From Collinsella sp. (lineage in GTDB: Bacteria > Actinomycetota > Coriobacteriia > Coriobacteriales > Coriobacteriaceae), in assembly GCA_019425045.1 (NCBI GenBank), contig JAHYYI010000009.1, positions 1-53,939 of the forward strand: a stretch of DNA of 53,939 nucleotides, written 5' to 3'. The notes under the pieces were generated by a model, which saw only the letters and a program-made list of their open reading frames with translations, had not been told where the DNA came from and searched no databases. The translations under genes and the position numbers were made by a program. Positions 16,264-25,136 of this stretch are shown here, in pieces. How positions within the stretch are numbered: the stretch's first letter is position 1; the number at the start of each line of letters is the position of its first letter.

Positions 16264-16470
16264 GTGAACGCTCGAGATGTTGCCATTGCCGCCGTCGCAT
16301 TGGTGCTTGGCTGCCTTGGTCCTACGGCCGCGCTCGTTGCGGGCATGCAGGGGTCTTGTGGGGCTGCCTCTATCGTGGTCAGTGCGTTGGTCGCGGCCGC
16401 ACTGCTGGGAAGTGCGGGTGTAGTCCTTTGTCGCGATGATGAGGACCAGGCGTCGGAGTCGCAGCTCTAA
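16264..16470 (+). CDS. Small two-helix membrane protein
   Basis: 68 residues from GTG 16264, with GGAGG 10 bp upstream. Two hydrophobic stretches (VAIAAVALVLGCLGPTAAL and ASIVVSALVAAALLGSAGV) should span the membrane, followed by a short acidic tail. I do not recognise a family. A terminator follows, which supports a separate gene. Confidence 0.55.
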   Translation: MNARDVAIAAVALVLGCLGPTAALVAGMQGSCGAASIVVSALVAAALLGSAGVVLCRDDEDQASESQL

Positions 16471-16507
16471 CCGTCGGGACATCGACTACTGGTTATAGAT
16501 GAAGATG

Positions 16508-16546
16508 AAAGCCGCCGTAAGGGGAGTGCTCCTTGTGGCGGCTTTG
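16508..16546. terminator. Bidirectional terminator
   Basis: AAGCCGCC pairs with GGCGGCTT across an inner AAGG/CCTT helix. It lies between the plus-strand small gene and the minus-strand ketopantoate reductase gene and can serve both. Confidence 0.7.
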
Positions 16547-16578
16547 CTGTTGAGCCTGTTGACGTGGTGAGCCGGGCG

Positions 16579-17493
16579 CTACCAGCTTTTCTCGATATCG
16601 CGGATGCGCTGATAGAGCCAATCGTTTTGCGGCACTTGGATATCGTGTTTGACGGCCAGGCGGCAAATGGTGCCCGCGAACTCCTCGACTTCGGTTTTTC
16701 GTTGCGCGATGCGGTCCTGCGCCATCGAGGGCATACCGGTGGGGTCGATTCCCTCGATGAGGTGCACCATCTGCGTCAGGTCTGCCTCGGTCAGCTCAAT
16801 GCCCTCGGCGTTGGCGACCGCAAGCGTTTCGCGCATGGCAGAAACAAGGCAGCGACGCTGCTCGGAGCCCGGCTCCGTGGCGCTTCCGTAGGTCCCGCCG
16901 TAGGCCATGCACGTCTGGTTGATGCCGTCGTTGAACATGAGTTTGGCCCACATGCGGTGCGCAACGTCGCTCTCGACGGTATGGGCGATGCCGCAGCGCG
17001 TGTAGAGCTCGTCGATGGCGGTGACGGTTGCGAGCTCGGTGCCGGCCGCCGCGCCAAAGCGGATTTCGCCCGCATTGGTAAAGGTGAGCTCTCCGTTGAG
17101 GAACACGGCGTCCATGCCCTGGCAAATACCAAGAACGGTATGCTCCCAGCCAAAGCGCTCGGCAATCTTCTGCTCGCTCGTAATGCCGTTACACAGCGAG
17201 GCGATGAGCGTATTGGGTCCCACGACGCGCTCCATAGTCTTGAGTGCTTGGTTGAGTCCAGTCGTCTTGACCGTGAGAATGACCAGATCGGCGGGCGTTG
17301 CCTCGCTGGCGCGGACGGACTTGAGCGCACAGGGCTTGCCATTGACGGTGAGCGCATCGTCCGCGTGACGCTCAAAACGGGCGTCATCCATAACGTATTC
17401 GACGGCGTCGTTGCCGAGTGCCTGGGCGATCATACTGCCGTAGAGTAGCCCGACGCCGCCCTTGCCGATAAAGGTGACCTTGTTGATCTGCAT
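16579..17493 (-). CDS. panE: 2-dehydropantoate 2-reductase (ketopantoate reductase)
   Basis: NADPH-dependent reductase family of coenzyme A synthesis. The nucleotide-binding loop is IGKGGVGLLYGS, the asparagine region CNGITSE and the catalytic lysine in RMWAKLMFNDGINQ are in expected positions. 304 residues. ATG 17493 follows GGGGAGA. No other pantothenate genes are adjacent, and the family also includes related reductases of unknown substrate. Confidence 0.85.
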   Translation of the reverse strand: MQINKVTFIGKGGVGLLYGSMIAQALGNDAVEYVMDDARFERHADDALTVNGKPCALKSVRASEATPADLVILTVKTTGLNQALKTMERVVGPNTLIASLCNGITSEQKIAERFGWEHTVLGICQGMDAVFLNGELTFTNAGEIRFGAAAGTELATVTAIDELYTRCGIAHTVESDVAHRMWAKLMFNDGINQTCMAYGGTYGSATEPGSEQRRCLVSAMRETLAVANAEGIELTEADLTQMVHLIEGIDPTGMPSMAQDRIAQRKTEVEEFAGTICRLAVKHDIQVPQNDWLYQRIRDIEKSW

Positions 17494-17510
17494 GTGAATT
17501 ATCTCCCCAT

Positions 17511-17538
17511 ATAAAAGGCGCCCGCGTAAGGGGCGCCT
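17511..17538 (-). terminator. Terminator of the small minus-strand gene
   Basis: AGGCGCCC (17516-17523) pairs with GGGCGCCT (17531-17538). Read on the minus strand it is followed by TTTTAT, a standard intrinsic terminator between the 64-residue gene and panE. Confidence 0.85.
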
Positions 17539-17610
17539 GATGGATTGTATGCCGCCAGCGCACCTTGTGCATGCAGGGTGGCGATTTTTAAATGAATGGA
17601 CGCGTGGAGC

Positions 17611-17805
17611 TTACGCTGCGGGGCAGACCGCGAAAACGCGTGCGGGATATCCAACGCCATCGCGCACCTTGGGGAAGGTGCAGAAGATGACGGCGCCTGT
17701 GGCGGGAAGCTCGTCCAGATGGTCCATGACCTCGATCTGATAGCGGTCGACCGAGAGGATGTACTGCTCGCCGGGGCAGGGGTGGGCGTCCTCACGTGTG
17801 GTCAC
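17611..17805 (-). CDS. Small conserved-looking protein, unknown
   Basis: 64 residues from GTG 17805, preceded on the minus strand by AAAGGAGG 5 bp upstream and followed by an intrinsic terminator, so it is very likely a real gene. Sequence features are a pattern of alternating strand-like segments (QYILSVDRYQIEVMD; GAVIFCTFP) and two cysteines. I do not recognise a family. Confidence 0.65.
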   Translation of the reverse strand: MTTREDAHPCPGEQYILSVDRYQIEVMDHLDELPATGAVIFCTFPKVRDGVGYPARVFAVCPAA

Positions 17806-17968
17806 GGTCGCCTCCTTTCATCGGGCTTTTTGCTGATGTTAAAGCGGTGTCGTGACGGCTCGATTTCTGCTACGTTACGATACATTCTCGATTGCGATTC
17901 CACGATGTTTCGGCTGCGTGACCATTGTGTTTCGCCTTGCCGGGGCGCTGATGGCGAAGGGAGGGTCT

Positions 17969-19159
17969 GTGCAATACCGCGTTGACCCCAAAAGTGGTAA
18001 CCGAATATCCTCTCTGGGTCTGGGCTGCATGAGATTTCCCGGTGCGCCGGGGCACCCCGATGCGAAGACGGCCGATGCCATCATTTCCCGTGCGGTGGAG
18101 CAGGGGATTAATTATCTGGACACCGCCTATCTCTATCCCGGTAACGAGGCGTGCGTGGGCGCCTCGCTTGGGCGCCTGGAGCTGCGTGACCGGGTGTTGC
18201 TGGCGACAAAGTTGCCGCACGCTTCGTGCAAATGTGCGGAGGATTTCGACCGCTTTTTTGACGAGCAGCTGCACCGTTTGCGGACCGACCATATCGACTA
18301 CTACCTTATGCACAACATCACCTCGCCCGCCCAGTGGGAGCGCGTGGTGGCGTTGGGCATCGAGGACTGGATTGCGCACCAAAAGGCTGCGGGGCGTATT
18401 CGCCAGATAGGTTTTTCGTACCACGGCAGTGCGGCGGACTTCCTCACGATGCTTGACGCGTATGACTGGGATTTTTGCCAGATCCAGTACAACTACGCTG
18501 GAGAGCGATATCAGGCGGGAACGGCGGGGCTCATGGAGGCTGCGGATCGCGGGCTCGCGGTGTTTGTGATGGAGCCGCTGTTGGGCGGGCGTTTGGCGGG
18601 CAAGCTGCCGCCGCGGGCCCGCGCCGTGCTCGATGGCGCCTATGACCCGCGCCTGCGCACTCCTGCCGCCTGGGGGCTTTCGTGGGTGTGGAACCATCCT
18701 CAGGTCACGATGCTGCTTTCGGGCATGACCGATACCGCGCAAGTGGATGAGAACGCGGCGCTGGCCGACCGAGCCCTGCCGGATTCGATGACGGGCGCTC
18801 AGCTCGATACCATTGCGCGCGTGCTGACGGAATTTGAAAAATCGAATCGCGTGCCTTGTACGGGATGCGGCTACTGCATGCCGTGTCCCAAAGGCATCAA
18901 TATCCCTGGGTGTTTTGCCGCCTACAATGCAAGCTATGCGCACAGCTGGTTTACGGGTCTATCGCAGTATTTTACGGCGAGCGCGGTGCGGACGAGCGAG
19001 CCCAAGTTGGTGAGCAACTGCGTTAAATGCGGCAAATGCGCGCGTCACTGCCCGCAACACATCGATATTCCCGAGCGTCTCGACGATGTGCGCCGACGTT
19101 TCCAACCTGGCCCCGTAACGGCCGCGCTTAAAGCCTTCCGCATAGCGCGCTCCTCATGA
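17969..19159 (+). CDS. Aldo/keto reductase with C-terminal 4Fe-4S domain
   Basis: A 396-residue fusion seen in anaerobes. The AKR barrel has the catalytic tetrad regions YLDTAYLYPGNE (D, Y), LLATKLPH (K) and YLMHNIT (H). The C-terminal domain has CTGCGYCMPCPKGI and CVKCGKCARHCPQHI, binding two iron-sulfur clusters. Start GTG 17969 follows AAGGGAGG closely; ATG 17951 is an alternative with a weaker site. Likely links ferredoxin-type electrons to carbonyl reduction; substrate unknown. Confidence 0.9.
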   Translation: MQYRVDPKSGNRISSLGLGCMRFPGAPGHPDAKTADAIISRAVEQGINYLDTAYLYPGNEACVGASLGRLELRDRVLLATKLPHASCKCAEDFDRFFDEQLHRLRTDHIDYYLMHNITSPAQWERVVALGIEDWIAHQKAAGRIRQIGFSYHGSAADFLTMLDAYDWDFCQIQYNYAGERYQAGTAGLMEAADRGLAVFVMEPLLGGRLAGKLPPRARAVLDGAYDPRLRTPAAWGLSWVWNHPQVTMLLSGMTDTAQVDENAALADRALPDSMTGAQLDTIARVLTEFEKSNRVPCTGCGYCMPCPKGINIPGCFAAYNASYAHSWFTGLSQYFTASAVRTSEPKLVSNCVKCGKCARHCPQHIDIPERLDDVRRRFQPGPVTAALKAFRIARSS

Positions 19160-19234
19160 CCCTTTTATAACTTGCGGTGGAATAGTTCCTGTTTGCGGCA
19201 GAATAAGGGCCAAACAGGAACTATTTCACCGCAA
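19160..19234. repeat. Covarying hairpin repeat, copy 1
   Basis: Arms 19172-19195 and 19211-19234 pair over 24 positions with one G-T type mismatch. The outer stem TTGCGGTGGAATA / TATTTCACCGCAA is shared with the copy at 20353, but the inner stem differs in both arms together, keeping pairing. Both copies share the preceding CCCTTTTATAAC. The right arm ends 2 bp before the ribosome-binding site of the next gene. Confidence 0.85.
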
Positions 19235-19249
19235 CTGAAGGGGGCTGTC

Positions 19250-20269
19250 GTGGGTCATCGGGATTCATGTGATGATTTGCGTGAGGTTTGTTGGGGCGTT
19301 TTGGGCGCTGGACACATTTCGCATCGATTTGCATCGTCGCTCAAGGAGGTGGACGGGGCACGGCTTGTGGCTGCCGCCGGCCGCACTCCTTCGCATGTTG
19401 AGGAGTTTTGCAGGGCGTTTTCGATTGATGCCGCGCACAGTTATGCCACGGCTGACGATAGCGGCGATGTGGCTTATGATGCGCTGATTGCCGACCCCGA
19501 TGTCGACGCAATCTACTTGGCTCTTCCACATGGCATGCATGCGCATTGGGTCTGTCGGGCACTGCGCGCGGGAAAGGCCGTGCTGTGCGAAAAGCCGGCC
19601 GTTTTGAGTGAGGAAGAGGCTCTCTCGATTGCCTCCACCTCTCGTGAGCGCGGCGTGCTGTTTATGGAGGCGATGAAGAATCGGTTTTGCCCGATGCGCA
19701 CTCGCGTGAAGGACTTGCTTGCGTCGGGTGAGCTTGGCCGTATTGTCTCGATTGAAAGCGTGCAAAAGCTCGATTACGGCGAGCCTCCTTCGGGCTATCT
19801 GCTTGATTCGTTGCAGGGCGGCTGTCTATATGACATGGGCTGCTATGCGGTCGGTTGGTTTGAGGATTTGCTCGCGGGCGCGTGCGAGGTTTCATCCCGT
19901 GAAGTTCGCTGGCGTGACGTATCAGGCGGCCGCGTCGATTGGGCCGACGAGATCCGTATGAGCGTCGGCGGTATACCCATTCATATGGTGTGCGACGGCA
20001 AAGCAACATATGAAAGCCGCTTAACGATTGTCTGTGAGCGAGGCTCGTTGGAAATCGAGCGTCTCCATCGCCCCGAGCTCGCCCATGTGAAGTATTCCGA
20101 CGGTCGAACGCTCGAAATAAATGCCCCGTTTGAGATCGATGATTTCTACGGCGAAATCCAGCATGCGACCCAGCTCATCCGGGCGGGGAAACTCGAGAGC
20201 CCCGTCATGCCCCTTGCCGCCACGCAGCGCTGTGCACACATCATCGATGCGATTCGTCTAGCCCTCTAG
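19250..20269 (+). CDS. Gfo/Idh/MocA family oxidoreductase
   Basis: A 339-residue oxidoreductase. The Rossmann motif is CWGVLGAGHISHRFA (GxGxxx), and the EKP motif lies in AVLCEKPAVL. GTG 19250 is selected because GAAGGGGG lies 5 bp upstream and immediately follows the hairpin repeat; readings starting further upstream pass through the hairpin. Resembles the trans-1,2-dihydrobenzene-diol dehydrogenase-type branch. Substrate unknown. Confidence 0.88.
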   Translation: MGHRDSCDDLREVCWGVLGAGHISHRFASSLKEVDGARLVAAAGRTPSHVEEFCRAFSIDAAHSYATADDSGDVAYDALIADPDVDAIYLALPHGMHAHWVCRALRAGKAVLCEKPAVLSEEEALSIASTSRERGVLFMEAMKNRFCPMRTRVKDLLASGELGRIVSIESVQKLDYGEPPSGYLLDSLQGGCLYDMGCYAVGWFEDLLAGACEVSSREVRWRDVSGGRVDWADEIRMSVGGIPIHMVCDGKATYESRLTIVCERGSLEIERLHRPELAHVKYSDGRTLEINAPFEIDDFYGEIQHATQLIRAGKLESPVMPLAATQRCAHIIDAIRLAL

Positions 20270-20340
20270 GACTTGGCGCTGACACGTAGGGGATCATGAC
20301 GCCGGCGCCCGTGGTGCCTGGCGGCCCACATCTCTGATGC

Positions 20341-20415
20341 CCCTTTTATAACTTGCGGTGGAATACGGTCTGTTTGCGCCAAAATAGGGCACCAATAGAC
20401 CGTATTTCACCGCAA
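20341..20415. repeat. Covarying hairpin repeat, copy 2
   Basis: Arms 20353-20380 and 20388-20415 pair over 28 positions with a few mismatches. The first 25 bases of the unit (20341-20365, except for the end of the arm) are shared with copy 1, but the inner arm pair is different on both sides. The right arm ends about 5 bp before the purine-rich ribosome-binding region of nfo. The remaining 20270-20340 stretch shows nothing recognisable. Confidence 0.85.
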
Positions 20416-20435
20416 CTGATGAGGGGGAGCTGGAG

Positions 20436-21302
20436 ATGCTGACAATCGGATGTCATCTTTCGACGACGAAGGGCTATCGGGCAATGGGGGAGACGGCGTT
20501 GTCCATTGGTGCCAATACCTTTGCGTTCTTTACGCGCAACCCGCGCGGTGGCAAGGCAAAAGACCTTGACATGGATGACGTGGCGGCTCTGCGCGAGCTT
20601 ATGGCGCAAAACGACTTTGGACCGCTGGTGGCGCATGCCCCGTATACCTATAACCCCTGCTCCGCTAAGGAGCGGGCGCGAGAGTTTGCCTTGGAGGCTA
20701 TGGCGGAAGATTTGCAGCGTCTGGAAGCACTGCCCGGCAACTACTACAATTTTCACCCCGGTGCGCATGTGGGACAGGGGGCAGACGCCGGCATTCAGAT
20801 GATTGTCGACACGCTGTGCCAGGTGATGTTTGAGGGACAGCAGACGACGGTATTGCTCGAGACCATGGCGGGCAAGGGCACCGAGGTGGGCCGTAGCTTT
20901 GAAGAACTGGCGTGCATTATCGAGGGCGTTGCCGCCAAGTGCCCAGAGCTGTCCGATAAGCTGGGCGTTTGTTTGGACACCTGCCATGTGAGCGATGCCG
21001 GCTACGACATCATCCATGATCTGGACGGCGTACTCGACGAGTTCGACCGCGTGGTGGGTATCGATCGCTTGCATGCCGTACACATCAACGATTCGAAGAA
21101 CCCTTGTGGCGCCCATAAAGATCGTCACGAGTGCATCGGCAAGGGATACCTTGGCAGCGAGGAATTTGGTGGCGGTATGCAGGTTATACAGAATATTGTA
21201 TCGAATGGCCGTTTGCGTTCGCTGCCGTTTATTTTGGAGACTCCGAACGAACTTGCAGGTTATGCGGCTGAAATCAAACTGTTAAGGTCATTGCAGCAGT
21301 AA
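20436..21302 (+). CDS. nfo: Endonuclease IV
   Basis: Cuts at abasic sites in base excision repair. Metal-binding segments are in place: VAHAPYTYN, NFHPGAHVGQG, LLETMAGKG, VCLDTCHVSDAGYD, HINDSKNPCGAHKDRHECIGKG and FILETPN. 288 residues, full length. The start ATG 20436 follows GGGGGAGC. A hairpin repeat lies just upstream. Confidence 0.96.
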   Translation: MLTIGCHLSTTKGYRAMGETALSIGANTFAFFTRNPRGGKAKDLDMDDVAALRELMAQNDFGPLVAHAPYTYNPCSAKERAREFALEAMAEDLQRLEALPGNYYNFHPGAHVGQGADAGIQMIVDTLCQVMFEGQQTTVLLETMAGKGTEVGRSFEELACIIEGVAAKCPELSDKLGVCLDTCHVSDAGYDIIHDLDGVLDEFDRVVGIDRLHAVHINDSKNPCGAHKDRHECIGKGYLGSEEFGGGMQVIQNIVSNGRLRSLPFILETPNELAGYAAEIKLLRSLQQ

Positions 21303-21449
21303 AGGCTGCCATAAACTGGAGTGCTACATTCACGTTATGGGTTTGTTTCAATCAGTTTTCTAATTGCAGATTCTTCCAAGCGGGTGCATAATAACCCTCA
21401 GTTTTTGCAGACCTCTGAATCAAACGAGGTCACCGGAAGGAGACTGATT

Positions 21450-22310
21450 ATGAAGCTCAAGAAGCTTGGCGCATTTGCCGCCACGGGTGCCATGGCGCTC
21501 GCCCTCGCACTGACGGGCTGCGGCTCGTCCAACGCCACCTCTGGTTCTGATGCCGGTTCCAGCAGCTCTGACGACGCTAAGGTCGAGAAGGTCGACGGCT
21601 CCAAGGAGTACGCGCTCGTCAAGGATGGTACGCTCACCGTCGGCACCTCTGCCGAGTACGCTCCGTTTGAGTACAAGGATGACAACGGCGATTATCAGGG
21701 CTTTGACCTTGAGCTCATCAAGGCCATCGGCGACAAGCTGGGCCTGGATGTCGAGTATGTCAACAATGACTTTGACACGCTGGTTCCGGGTGTCGCTTCG
21801 GGCGCCAAGTATGACGTTTCCATTGCGGCTATCACCGACACGCCCGAGCGTGAGAAGGAAGTCACTTTCTCTGATTCCTACTACATGGACGATCAGGCTA
21901 TCGTGACCAAGGTCGATAACACCGACATCACGGCCGACAACTACAGCGAGAAGCTCAACAACGCCGATGCTACCATCATCGTCCAGTCTGGCTCGACCGC
22001 CGAGTCCTTTGCCCAGGAGAACTTCCCCAAGGCCAAGATTGTCCCCTACAAGGACGCCACCGAGTGCTTCAGCGCCCTGCAGTCCGATAAGGGCGACGCC
22101 GTAGTCACCAACCGCTCCGTTGCCAGCCAGCTGACCGCCGAGCAGTTCAACACCTGCCAGACCATCAAGCAGATCAGCACCGGCGAGGAGTACGCCATCG
22201 CCATCAACCAGGGCAACACCAAGCTCAAGGACGACATCAACCAGGCCATCAAGGACCTGACCGATGACGGTACCGTTGACGCCCTCATGGCTAAGTACAA
22301 CATCAAGTAA
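21450..22310 (+). CDS. Amino acid ABC transporter substrate-binding lipoprotein
   Basis: A 286-residue lipoprotein. The signal ends LALTGCGSS, with the lipobox cysteine near residue 23. The mature part is a family-3 binding protein (TVGTSAEYAPFEYKDDNGDYQGFDLEL and later DTPEREKEVTFSDSYY). Such proteins bind polar amino acids such as Gln, Arg or His. ATG 21450 has GGAAGGAG 8 bp upstream. A hairpin separates it from the permease gene, which would allow excess binding protein. Confidence 0.93.
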   Translation: MKLKKLGAFAATGAMALALALTGCGSSNATSGSDAGSSSSDDAKVEKVDGSKEYALVKDGTLTVGTSAEYAPFEYKDDNGDYQGFDLELIKAIGDKLGLDVEYVNNDFDTLVPGVASGAKYDVSIAAITDTPEREKEVTFSDSYYMDDQAIVTKVDNTDITADNYSEKLNNADATIIVQSGSTAESFAQENFPKAKIVPYKDATECFSALQSDKGDAVVTNRSVASQLTAEQFNTCQTIKQISTGEEYAIAINQGNTKLKDDINQAIKDLTDDGTVDALMAKYNIK

Positions 22311-22332
22311 AATAGCTACTTGATTGCTCGCG

Positions 22333-22363
22333 GGCCCTTTCCGCTTTGGCGGAGAGGGCCTTT
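22333..22363 (+). terminator. Attenuating hairpin between binding protein and permease
   Basis: GGCCCTTTCCGC (22333-22344) pairs with 22349-22360 (one G-T pair), loop TTTG, followed by TTT. A short U tract suggests partial termination inside the operon. Confidence 0.7.
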
Positions 22364-22428
22364 GCGCTTCTCTTGACGGAGAGCATTTCCGTCTCGTTTT
22401 GCCGACAACTTCTACGATAGGAGCCACC

Positions 22429-23790
22429 TTGTCTCGACTGAACAAAGGGGCTGCGGAGCAGCGTTTTCCACTGCCCGCCTTGCTCCAAAAGCTAGTCTGC
22501 GTCATGGCCGTGGCGCTCGCGCTGGTGTGTGTGGGGACATATGCGCCCACGACCGCCCAGGCGCTTGAGACCGCAAAGATTACCGCTCGACCCAACACCG
22601 GTTCGGGCAGCGCTGTGGTCGGCGGTACCGAGACGCGCATTACCTGGGAGGTCCAGGCCGATGCCGATGAGGAGCTGAGCGGTCTTTCGCTGACGTTTGT
22701 CGACGGCACGACGTTTGGTACCGATGACACGCGATTGACGATGCTCTCGGGCGAGGACCTCATGGATCGTACGCCCATGAAGCCCACGTGCAAGGCTGAC
22801 GGCCAGACGCTCAAGATTGATTTTGGCGAGACGGCGCCTGCCGGCGGCTTTTTCCGTGTCGAGGTTTACGGCGTGAGCTTCCCCGTCGAGGGCGGCGATG
22901 AGGCCTTTAGCGGCACCTGTACGCTCGCTGACGGGTCGACCAAGAAGATCTCCAAGATTCCGTCGGTGGAGATCAAGGGCGTGACGGCCTTCGATAACTT
23001 CTTGGCCGATCTTAAGGAGCAGCCGTGGGTCGAGGCTTGGAACTCCAATATGTTCCTGCGCCTGTTCTTAAACCCGGTCATTTTGGTCCAGAGCCTGCCG
23101 ATCGTCTTCAAGGGCTTCCTTATGTCGCTTTCGATCGTGCTTGTGGCGTTTCCGCTGGCAATTCCCTTTGGCTTTGCCTTGTCGCTCATGCGCATCTCCA
23201 AGTCGCGCATCCTGCGTTGCCTTGCCGGCATCTATGTGAATATCATCCGCGGTACGCCGGCGTTCCTGCAGATCTATATCGCGTTCTTCGGTCTGCCGTT
23301 GGCCGGCGTCAAGGTGGACGACTATGTCTTGGGCGTTATCGTCATGGCCATGAACTCGTCTGCGTACCTATGCGAGATCTTCCGTGCCGGTATTCAATCG
23401 ATCCCCAAGGGCCAAAACGAGGCTGCGCGTTCGCTGGGCATGAACGCGTTCCAGACGCTGCTCTATGTCATGATTCCGCAGACGTTCCGCAATGTTTTGC
23501 CTACGCTGACCAGCGAGTTTATCTTGCTTTACAAGGATACGTCGCTGCTTGCCGCCGTGGGTGTGGTCGAGATCGTCATGAACGCCCGTACCATCGTGGC
23601 CACGACGGGCTCCATTACACCGTACGTGGTTGCCGCCCTGTTCTATCTGGTCATCACCCTGCCGCTCGCTCGCTTGGTGAGTGGTCTTGAGGCGAGGCTT
23701 TTGGGCACGGCCGAGACCAAGAAGAAGCGTCCCGCCAAGAGCGCCGGACAGGTTGTCGCGACGCCCGCCGATCACATCGCCGGTCTGTAA
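22429..23790 (+). CDS. Amino acid ABC permease with exported N-terminal domain
   Basis: 453 residues from TTG 22429 (AGGAG 5 bp upstream). Residues ~18-45 form a signal or anchor (LVCVMAVALALVCVGTYA, then TTAQA). Residues ~45-200 are a beta-rich segment with no membrane span (RITWEVQADADEELSGLSLTFVDG onward). From ~210 on there is a standard HisM/GlnP-type permease with five or so helices and the EAA loop SIPKGQNEAARSLGMNAFQTL. The N-terminal domain is not a substrate-binding protein. Such a fusion is unusual; frame and ribosome-binding site argue against an assembly artefact. Confidence 0.87.
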   Translation: MSRLNKGAAEQRFPLPALLQKLVCVMAVALALVCVGTYAPTTAQALETAKITARPNTGSGSAVVGGTETRITWEVQADADEELSGLSLTFVDGTTFGTDDTRLTMLSGEDLMDRTPMKPTCKADGQTLKIDFGETAPAGGFFRVEVYGVSFPVEGGDEAFSGTCTLADGSTKKISKIPSVEIKGVTAFDNFLADLKEQPWVEAWNSNMFLRLFLNPVILVQSLPIVFKGFLMSLSIVLVAFPLAIPFGFALSLMRISKSRILRCLAGIYVNIIRGTPAFLQIYIAFFGLPLAGVKVDDYVLGVIVMAMNSSAYLCEIFRAGIQSIPKGQNEAARSLGMNAFQTLLYVMIPQTFRNVLPTLTSEFILLYKDTSLLAAVGVVEIVMNARTIVATTGSITPYVVAALFYLVITLPLARLVSGLEARLLGTAETKKKRPAKSAGQVVATPADHIAGL

Positions 23791-23802
23791 GGAGGTCCTA
23801 TC

Positions 23803-24555
23803 ATGAGCGAAACCAATAACTCGAACGAGGTCGTCGTCAGCATCAAGAACCTCCAGAAGGCCTTTGGCGACAACGTGGTCCTGCGCGATATCGATCTGGA
23901 TGTGCACAAGGGTGAGGTCGTTGTGGTCTTGGGCCCCTCGGGCTCGGGCAAGTCGACGATGCTTCGCTGCATCAATCGTCTGGAGCATCCCACGAGCGGC
24001 TCGATTATCGTCGAGGGTGTGGACGTGTGCGCCAAGGGCGTCGACCTTAACAAGGTGCGCACGCATCTGGGTATGGTGTTCCAGCAGTTCAATTTGTTCC
24101 CGCACCTCTCAGTCAAAAAGAACGTCATGCTCGCGCAGCAGAAGGTGCTCAAGCGCAGCAAGGAAGAGGCCGAGAAGATTGCCGTCGAGGAGCTGACCAA
24201 GGTCGGTCTTGCCGAGCGTATCGACTTTATGCCGAGCCAGCTCTCGGGCGGCCAGCAGCAGCGCGTTGCCATCGCCCGCGCCCTGTCGATGAACCCGCAC
24301 GTCATGCTCTTTGACGAGGCCACCTCGGCGCTCGACCCTGAGCTCGTGCGCGACGTCCTGGGCGTCATGCGCGACCTGGCGCACGACGGTATGACCATGA
24401 TCGTCGTGACGCACGAGATGGGCTTTGCCCGCGATGTCGCCGACCGCGTCGTCTTTATGGACGGCGGCGTCATTGTGGAAGAGGGTACGCCGAGCGAGGT
24501 CTTCGACCACCCCAAGAGCGAGCGCACCAAGGCGTTCTTGGGCAATATCTCGTAG
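23803..24555 (+). CDS. Polar amino acid ABC transporter ATPase
   Basis: A 250-residue ATPase of the GlnQ/HisP type. Walker A is GPSGSGKST, the Q loop FQQFNLFPHLSV, signature LSGGQQQR, Walker B VMLFDEATSALDPE, and the H loop VVTHEMGF. It starts 12 bp after the permease with AAGGAGG before ATG, so the three genes form one operon ended by a strong terminator. Confidence 0.96.
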   Translation: MSETNNSNEVVVSIKNLQKAFGDNVVLRDIDLDVHKGEVVVVLGPSGSGKSTMLRCINRLEHPTSGSIIVEGVDVCAKGVDLNKVRTHLGMVFQQFNLFPHLSVKKNVMLAQQKVLKRSKEEAEKIAVEELTKVGLAERIDFMPSQLSGGQQQRVAIARALSMNPHVMLFDEATSALDPELVRDVLGVMRDLAHDGMTMIVVTHEMGFARDVADRVVFMDGGVIVEEGTPSEVFDHPKSERTKAFLGNIS

Positions 24556-24576
24556 CCGGTTGATGTAACTGCCGTT

Positions 24577-24625
24577 ACAAAAGAGCGGGGCTGGACTTGA
24601 ATCCAGCCCCGCTCTTTTGTAGGGA
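24577..24625. terminator. Strong bidirectional terminator
   Basis: A perfect 19-bp stem (24577-24595 with 24602-24620) with loop CTTGAA. The T run ends the plus-strand transporter operon, and the mirrored A run can end the minus-strand flavodoxin transcript. Confidence 0.93.
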
Positions 24626-24670
24626 TGGGGATGCGCTTTGATGCAGGCTCTCTTGGAGGCCCTGGGTTCG

Positions 24671-25090
24671 TTACGCGAGCTCGGCTCCGAGGGCCTTGCA
24701 AGCGGTCTCGCCCTCGTCGTCGGGCGCGTCGTAGCAGATGGTGGAGTCCACGACGTTGACGCCGGCCTCGTCGGCGTCGGCCTTCCAGTTGTCCATCCAC
24801 TCGCCCTCGGCCCACGAATAGGAGCCAAAGAGGACGACCTTCTTGTCGCCGAGAGTCTCCTTGACCTCATCCCACATCGGCTGGAACTCATCGTACTCGA
24901 GTTCCTCGGAGCCCATGGCTGGGCAGCCGAAGGCGAAGGCATCATATTCGGCGGCCTTGTCGGCAGAGAAGTCGGCGCAGGGGATGACCTCAGTCTCGGC
25001 GCCCACGGACGTGGCGCCTTCGGCGACGAGGTTTGCCATGGCCTCGGTGTTGCCCGTGCCGCTCCAGTAGACGACGGCGATCTTGCTCAT
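24671..25090 (-). CDS. Flavodoxin
   Basis: A 139-residue short-chain flavodoxin. The FMN phosphate loop is YWSGTGNTEAMA, followed by FGCPAMGSEEL and the GSYSWAEGEWM segment. ATG 25090 is preceded on the minus strand by AAAGGAAA. It lies 46 bp downstream of a DUF3793 gene and probably shares its transcript. Flavodoxins replace ferredoxin under iron limitation, in agreement with the DtxR-like box upstream of the pair. Confidence 0.94.
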   Translation of the reverse strand: MSKIAVVYWSGTGNTEAMANLVAEGATSVGAETEVIPCADFSADKAAEYDAFAFGCPAMGSEELEYDEFQPMWDEVKETLGDKKVVLFGSYSWAEGEWMDNWKADADEAGVNVVDSTICYDAPDDEGETACKALGAELA

Positions 25091-25136
25091 ATGTTTTCCT
25101 TTCGGTTGTGCGGCGTGTGGCCGCGTTTTGTATGCT

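Noticed and set aside
21420..22814. 464-codon minus-strand open frame opposite the ABC transporter genes
   Set aside because: Spans two well-identified genes and an attenuator hairpin; composition is that of an antisense shadow.
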